63,354 nucleotides of DNA. Source: Candidatus Rokuibacteriota bacterium (GTDB lineage Bacteria; Methylomirabilota; Methylomirabilia; Rokubacteriales; CSP1-6). Position numbers and translations under genes: made by a program. The notes under the pieces are model-generated. The model ran no database searches. It was not told the DNA's origin and saw only the letters and a program-made list of their open reading frames with translations. Numbering within the stretch: the first letter of the stretch is position 1; each line of letters begins with the position of its first letter. The DNA lies in the NCBI GenBank assembly GCA_016179965.1, contig JACPCF010000025.1:1-63354 (forward strand), written 5' to 3'. This document shows, piece by piece, positions 60,569 through 63,354 of this stretch.

Positions 60569-63354
60569 CCCATTCGGACTTCGTCCACCTGCACGTTCAC
60601 TCGGAGTACAGCCTCCTGGACGGGGCGAGCCACCTGGACAAGCTCGTCGCCCGGGCCAAGGAGCTCCGCTTCCCCGCGCTGGCCCTCACGGATCACGGCA
60701 ATCTCTTCGGGGCGGTGGACTTCTACCTGGCCTGCCAGAAGGCGGGGATCAAGCCGCTCCTCGGCGCCGAGCTCTACGTCGCGCCGGGGAGCCGGTTCGA
60801 GCGGGCCAACCTGGACGGCTCCTACGAAGGAGCCAACCACTGCACCGTCCTGGCGAGGAACCGGGAGGGGTACAAGAACCTCATCAAGCTCGTCTCTAAA
60901 GCGTACCTTGAAGGCTTCTACTATAAGCCCCGGGTAGATAAGGAGCTTTTGGCCCAGCATTCCGACGGTCTCCTGGTCCTGTCCGGGTGCCTGAACTCTG
61001 AGGTCTCGCGGCTCCTGGCCGGGGGCGAGGAGGACAAGGCCCGGCAGGTGGCCGGCTGGTTCCAGGAGGTGTTCGGCAAGGACTACTACTTCATGGAGGT
61101 TCAGTCCCACGGGCTCCCTGAGCAGGCTCGGGTGACGGAGGCCACGGTCAGGATCGCCGCAGCCATCGGCGCCCCCGTGGCCGGCACGAACGACGCCCAC
61201 TACCTCGAGGCCGCCCACGCGCGGGCTCACGAGGCGCTCCTCTGCATCCAGACCGGGACCGCGATGCGGGACCCGAACCGCTGGCGTTTCGCCAGCGACC
61301 AGTTCTACCTGAAGTCCGCCGAGGAGATGCAGCGGGTCTTCGCGGACCTGCCGGAGGCCTGCCGCCATACTCTGGCGGTTGCGGAACGCTGCAATCTTGA
61401 GTTGAGCTTCGGCCAGTTCCACCTCCCGCGGTACCAGGTGCCCGAGGGGCACACGCTCGAGAGTTACCTGACGCAGCTCGCCACTGAGGGCCTGCGTCAG
61501 CGCTACGGCCCGGCGCCCCCCGACGCCGTGGTCGAGCGGCTCGAGCAGGAGCTGGCCGTCATCGAGAAGATGGGCTTCGCGGGCTACTTCCTCGTGGTGT
61601 GGGACTTCATCCGCTACGCCAAGGCCCAGGGGATCGCCGTGGGGCCGGGGCGCGGCTCCTCCGCCGGCTCGCTGGTGGCCTACGCGCTCGGAATCACCAA
61701 CATCGACCCGATCCGGTACGGGCTCCTGTTCGAGCGGTTTCTCAACCCCGAGAGGATCTCGATGCCCGATATGGACATCGACTTCGCCGACGACCGGCGC
61801 GACGAGGTCATCGAGTACGTTGCCCAGAAGTACGGCAGGGGGAACGTCGCCCAGATCATCACCTTCGGCACTCTCGGGGCCAAGGCTGCCATCCGAGATG
61901 TCGGCCGCGTCCTCGGAATGCCCTACAACGAGGTGGACCGGATCGCCAAGCTCGTCCCCGCGTTCCCGCTCAACATCACCCTGGACGAGGCCCTTTCGCA
62001 GTCTCCGGCGCTGGCCGAGGCGATCAGGAGCCAGCCCGAGCTCGCCGAGCTCTGGGAGATCGCCAAGTCGCTGGAGGGGCTCACCCGCCACGCCTCCAAG
62101 CACGCCGCGGGCGTGGTGATCTCGGACGAGCCGCTGATCGAGCACGTCCCCCTCTACAAGGACCCGAAGCGGAACGAGGTGGTCACCGGCTACGCCATGG
62201 GGCCCATCGAGAAGATCGGCCTCCTGAAGATGGACTTCCTCGGCCTCCGCACGCTGACCGTCCTCGCCAACACCGCCCGGCTGGTGGCGGAAGCGACCGG
62301 GAAACCGGTGGACCTGGACGCGATCCCCTTCGACGACCCGAAGAGCTACCAGCTCCTGTCGGAGGGCAAGACCTTCGGCGTCTTCCAGCTGGAGTCTGGG
62401 GGCATGCGCGAGCACCTGAAGAGCCTCAAGCCCGAGCGGCTGGAAGACGTCATCGCCATGGTGTCCCTCTACCGGCCCGGCCCCATGGATCTCATCCCCG
62501 ACTACATCAACCGGAAGCACGGCCGGGCCAAGATCACCTACGAGCACCCGCTGATGGAGAAGTATCTGCGGGAGACGTACGGGATCATGGTCTACCAGGA
62601 GAGCGTGATGCAGATCGCCTCGGAGATGGCCGGCTTCACGATGGGCGAGGCCGACATCCTCCGGCGCGCCATGGGGAAGAAGGACCGGGAGCTGATGGCC
62701 AAGCAGCGGGCCAAGTTCATCGAGGGGGCGAAGGGCCGAGGCATCCCGGAGCGGAAGGCGGAGAAGATCTTCGACCTCATGGAGAAGTTCGCGGGGTACG
62801 GTTTCAACAAGTGCCTGAGAGGTGACGCCCTTATCGAGCTGGCAGACGGCACCGTGAAGCCGATCACCGAGGTCCGCACCGGCGACCTCGTCCTGACGAA
62901 GGACGGCCCCTTCAGGGCCCTCGGTGTCCGGCCGAGCGGCGTCAGAAAGGTCGGACGGCTTCGCCTCGCAGACGGGATGGAGGTGCACTGCACTCCCGAC
63001 CATCCGGTCTTCACCCAGCGTGGGTGGGTGAATGCGGAGGACCTGGCCGCCGACGACTTCGTGGCCGTGGCGCGCCATCTTTCTCCGCCCGGGACCGCTG
63101 ACGTGATCCCGCTGGCCCTCTGCCGGGACCCCCTTCGAGAGGCGATCCTCAAGCGTTTTGCGAGTTTGAGCGCTGGCTGTCGCGAACTAGGTGTGGCGTA
63201 TGGCCTCGTATACCGAGACAGCCAGAAGCGAGGAATCCGCCGGGACACACTCGAATACGTCGCCGAGCGGCTCGATTCCCCCGAGCTTCACGCGCTCGTT
63301 GATCCCCTCATTGGCTGGTCGAGGCCCAAGAAGTTCGCCCCCCAGGGCTTCGAG
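60565..63354 (+). CDS. dnaE: DNA polymerase III subunit alpha precursor, 3' partial, intein-containing (not in the ORF track)
   Basis: [95 protein letters not shown]; open to the window end. Confidence 0.97.
   Translation, partial: [930 protein letters not shown]
62812..63354 (+). other. DnaE intein, N-terminal part (inserted GYGFNK|), continues beyond window
   Basis: [29 protein letters not shown] block A; [18 protein letters not shown] block B, directly after FAGYGFNK. Confidence 0.92.

Overview
63.4-kb window of high-GC, densely coding, Gram-negative-type bacterial chromosome (LPS transport genes are present). The lineage is not determined; a Rokubacteria/Methylomirabilota-like uncultured bacterium is only a guess. 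Nearly all genes are on the + strand; the exceptions are rpsT and an lptF-lptG fusion. The window opens inside a B12-dependent ribonucleotide reductase gene (nrdJ-like) carrying at least four inteins. It closes inside a dnaE gene at the start of a fifth intein; the ORF track omits dnaE because it has no stop in the window. Between them are mostly housekeeping genes: uvrB, uvrC, leuS, lptE, holA, rpsT, murJ, xerC/D-type recombinase, CBS-CCA nucleotidyltransferase, pyrG, kdsA, kdsD, lptCAB, rpoN, hpf, rapZ, GH57, metK, ahcY, UPF0182, valS, birA, coaX, guaB-like, guaA and an MNT/HEPN pair. Most interesting signals: (1) the multi-intein nrdJ, with one intein ending in Gln and placed directly before the putative thiyl-radical Cys, and only 11 extein residues before the next intein; (2) a locus of three paralogous small secreted proteins with a cupredoxin and a heme-motif nucleotide cyclase, including a duplicated terminator plus a 28-bp element that is 100% conserved; (3) 21-bp perfect inverted repeats tightly bracketing birA; (4) a palindromic element apparently inserted in frame in valS; (5) an LptF-LptG fusion; (6) apparent frameshifts or deletions in leuS, murJ and a permease, which may be real or may be assembly errors. 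All calls come from reading the sequence; no database searches were run.
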